Shown here: positions 61,340-64,000 of the stretch, piece after piece
How positions within the stretch are numbered: position 1 is the stretch's first letter
Layout of the letters: each line of letters begins with the position of its first letter
Source: Isoetes taiwanensis
Taxonomy: Eukaryota > Streptophyta > Lycopodiopsida > Isoetales > Isoetaceae
Length of the DNA: 64,000 nt
Reading direction: 5' to 3'
NCBI GenBank assembly: GCA_021234155.1
Contig: JAJEKV010000387.1
Location: forward strand, 1-64,000
Made by a program: the position numbers and the translations under genes
Notes under the pieces: generated by a model
The model's input: only the letters and a program-made list of their open reading frames with translations
Database searches by the model: none
What the model was told of the DNA's origin: nothing

Positions 61340-62960
61340 CATATGTTCCAGCTGGAGTTGAAAACTCAGTTGGGGTAGCAGGGACCCTCTCCCCATTTTC
61401 AATTTCTTGTTCTCTCTCCATTATGTCTAAGAGGATATCACACATTTCAGGGCTTTTTGTAATTTTTCCTGGAGTAGAAAAATTAATGTTTTTTGTGTTA
61501 CTTCTTCATGAGCATGAGAGCCCTCTCCTTTATGTAAAAGTGTACCACCTGTGGAAAGATCCGAGTCAGAGGACTCGGGATATGCATTGACTGGAGGAAA
61601 TTCAGATTCCTGAATGGTAAGGGTGTTTTTCCTGAGTTGATGAGCAGGTGTGACAACCATTTCATTCTGTTGAAGATTAATTACCCCCTTACCTTTATCA
61701 CCAATCAGGTTCAATTCAGCAGGACTTATTAAGTCTTTGGATTTCTCCAATCCTTGGCCTACTGGATTATTGAGGACCTTGACTTGACTTGCCAATTTTG
61801 AATTCCTTTCCTTTTCTTTCCACTGTTTCCTGATGGCTTTCTCATTGTTTTTGTGTTGCTGCTGCTCCACAACTTTAGATCTTGCTTTTTCCTTCCTTGA
61901 TTTTTTGTGGGCACTGCCATTCTTGTGTTGTCTTCTTTTTTTGGTTCCTGGAGTCCAATGGTCATTTCTTTGTGTTGTTCCTCCCATGTTTTCAAGAATA
62001 CCATTAGTATTTTTCTGATCACATCCTTCTTGAGTCTTTTTGGGGTTGGATTTAGGCAAATCAGAGCTGACTTGCTTACATCCCTTGCATACTCCCCCAC
62101 CATGAAGTCTCAAACCACAGATATTGCAAGGGCTTGGGAGACCTTGCCAATTTACCCTTAAGCATTTCTGTTCCCCAAAAAAGTCTTGGTATTGGACTGA
62201 GGATGGGATCGGGTTTAAGATATTCAGTTGGATCCAAACCTTTGGTGCCCTTTCAGGGACTGATTCCCATCCAATGTATTCTCCAATTGAGGAGAATAAC
62301 CTCCTAAAAATGTCCTCATGCCAATAGATTGGACTGAGGCCTTGTACAGAACAAGAGGCCAGGTGGTAGAGTTCATTGAGGTTTTGTGGGTCAAATTTCG
62401 CCTTCCACTTCTGAAAATAGAACTGGGTATTGGCTTTAAAGATGTTCCTTGTTAAAGGAGGAGTTGAACAGATTGTTCATTTCCACATTCAACTACAAAG
62501 AAAGGAAAATCAAGGCAATACATTCCTGTTACCTCAATGTTCCTGCTTATTTTGTAAATTTCATTCCTTAGCAGACTGAGCTTCACCCCCTCGTGCCTTA
62601 TACACCCGATTACTGCCTTGGTTTCAAGCTGTTTAAGTCTATCAGAGACAAAAACATGTTGGAGGGAAGGGATACCTTTGAATTCATGACTACTTCTCCT
62701 CTTGATCTTGTCGAGTTGGGCCCTCTGCTCTGCATTTATCTCGTCCAAAATCGGCTGCACCAAATGGGACTGCATTTGAATAGCTGGGATCGAACGTGAC
62801 CTCGTCATCCGGCTTCCTTCCGCCATGCTCGGAATCAGCCAATCTCCACAGGTAAAGTAGGTATTTTTACTATTGTCAAGATTTTTTATCCCCTTTTCAG
62901 TCATACAACGTACCATTTCAATCATCTGGATCCTATTCTAACGTGACATCTGCCTGAAAA
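61340..62960 (-). pseudogene. L1 LINE #6, ORF1 only, frameshifted, minus strand
   Basis: ATG 62826 starts MAEGSRMTRSRSIP. Then FPFFVVECGNEQSVQLLL, a shift, VQGLSPIYWHEDIFRRLF, and the knuckle-like CNICGLRLHGGGVCKGC (about 62115-62060). A Lys/Gln-rich stretch (KKSRKEKARSKVVEQQQ) and an ending in FSTPGKITK and FSTPAGTYVV follow in another phase to about 61340. It matches LINE #1 ORF1 (LHGLNPIYWNED). ORF2 is absent, so the element is cut at its 3' side, which is unusual for a LINE and implies deletion or recombination at the lipase gene. Confidence 0.8.
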
Positions 62961-63822
62961 ACATCATCATCTGACTCTCCATGTCCTTGTCACTGCCCTC
63001 TGTTCCAACTTTCCCCTGTCCCCCTGTTTCCTGTCCATCAACTGTTACTTTCTCAACCAAATCCCGATTTCCAATACTCGTATTTCCCAATTGGCCATCT
63101 GTTGGCCCCACAACTGTTTTGCATATCCTGTCTCCTTACCTTTTCCACGGTCGTCTCACCAAGCGCCTAACCTAGCGCCATACCAAAATTATATACAGGC
63201 CTCTTGTTCTAAGTGATAGAAGGGACCATCTTTATCCATGTTTTCTCTTGTGTACACTGGTGACTCTCTGGGTGGGTAATAACATCCAGCAATGTATATT
63301 TTCCTATCTCCTTTTTCTAACTGAACCCATATGTGCTCTTTGCATGTATCCTTCTTAACAATTGTGATTAAGCCCGCTAATTCATCACGGGCATAACACG
63401 CAACACCTCCATAACTTTTCCTTCTCCATCCTTAGGCATTCCATACCGAATGTATCTTGCTGAAACCTGGTATCTCTGGCATTCCTATTTCTTCATTCTC
63501 ATGTGTTTCTAATAGAAAAATAATGTCACCCAGATCGAGAACATTAACAAGCAAAGTTATTTCTTTAATCTTGTCGTTTATGTTCCACGTACATATCCTG
63601 ATGGTCTCTAATTCCTATTCTTGGATTATAGCCTTCCCATTTCGCCAAAAATCCCTTTTTCCCTGTTGCCTAGCTTCCTTCATCTTTTGAACTTCCTCCT
63701 TTTTCTGTGCTAGCTGAGTTTGAGTCATATCTTCATTAAACTAGATTTTTTCCCCCTTTAGGCATGTTCTTTTTTGCATGACTCTGATCTTAGCCTCCTC
63801 TGTTCTGAACTTAACCATAACA
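62940..63822 (-). pseudogene. Non-L1 LINE #7, ORF1 end and endonuclease start, minus strand
   Basis: Minus-strand reading from 63822: VMVKFRTEEAKIRVMQKR and CLKGEKI (ORF1 end, like LINE #4), a Lys/Gln stretch, then TIRICTWNINDKIKE at about 63608 (endonuclease start), IIFLLETHENEE, YGGVACYARDELAGL and IYIAGCYYPPRESPVYT (63310-63240). The sequence decays toward 62940. The insertion of L1 #8 truncates ORF1 at 63822. Confidence 0.75.
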
Positions 63823-64000
63823 TTTTTTTTTTTTTTTTGAAGGTAAGAATTTTTTGTATTGAACATATTGGAAGAATTACAATACAAAGATCCCTCATGG
63901 ATCAGATATGAATAAAGTACAAAGGATCCCTCATGGATCTGAATCATGTCTGCAGCTATAGTACTCATACGGCGCCTCTCTCAACCTCTTCTTCTATCCA
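63823..64000 (-). mobile_element. 3' end of L1 LINE #8, minus strand (runs off the window)
   Basis: A 16-T run on the plus strand (63823-63838) is the poly(A) of a minus-strand element. The tail follows TTACCTTC, like the CTCTC and GCCCTC ends of LINEs #1 and #2. About 160 bp of 3' region are present, with a duplicated GATCCATGAGGGATC motif (63894-63908 and 63925-63939). It has inserted into LINE #7 ORF1. Confidence 0.6.

Overview
The window is nuclear DNA of a land plant. It carries a gene for an HY5-class bZIP factor with short introns (80 to 130 bp) and plant-type splice sites, plant L1 LINEs (ORF1 with a zinc knuckle), and a Ty3/gypsy element of plant Tat/Athila style. A second, non-L1 LINE family with a CR1/RTE-like zinc-finger tail and simple-sequence 3' ends is abundant. 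That makes a fern or other non-angiosperm plausible, but this is a weak inference. Nothing prokaryotic is present: no operons, rRNA, CRISPR arrays or recognisable tRNA genes.

Layout. 1-2.8 kb: a tandemly duplicated 777-bp unit and two LINE fragments. 2.8-4.4 kb: minisatellites; one has perfect heat-shock elements in its ~88-bp units. 5.0-6.3 kb (minus): an intact HY5-like gene. 6.7-10.6 kb: AT-rich spacer with small tandem repeats. 10.7-16.8 kb: a decayed L1 LINE. 18.3-26.5 kb: a second L1 LINE, split in its ORF2 by a young, non-coding LTR element (21114-24328, minus strand, LTRs identical by eye). 26.5-28.6 kb and 40.6-44.1 kb: two copies of one non-coding segment. Between them lies an 11.1-kb gypsy element (28774-39849) with a 5-bp target duplication, an intact antisense Cys-rich ORF with its own TATA box, and a long sense 3' ORF. 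44.1-51.6 kb: two non-L1 LINEs, separated and ended by microsatellites. 51.6-58.2 kb: a nearly perfect 3.37-kb tandem duplication. 58.2-59.5 kb: a third, 5'-truncated LINE of that family. 59.8-61.3 kb: a heat-shock-type promoter before a class 3 lipase-like gene with frame breaks at T runs. 61.3-64 kb (minus): a nest of L1 and non-L1 LINE pieces, the first of which replaces the 3' end of the lipase gene.

Only the HY5-like gene looks intact and host-functional. The lipase-like gene may be a pseudogene, or intact over its sequenced part apart from two homopolymer errors. Everything else recognised is transposon-derived or repetitive. Candidates for novelty are the heat-shock-element minisatellite, the heat-shock promoter at the lipase, the antisense/sense gene pair of the gypsy element, and the microsatellite-tailed LINE family with a complementary motif at its ORF2 start and 3' end.
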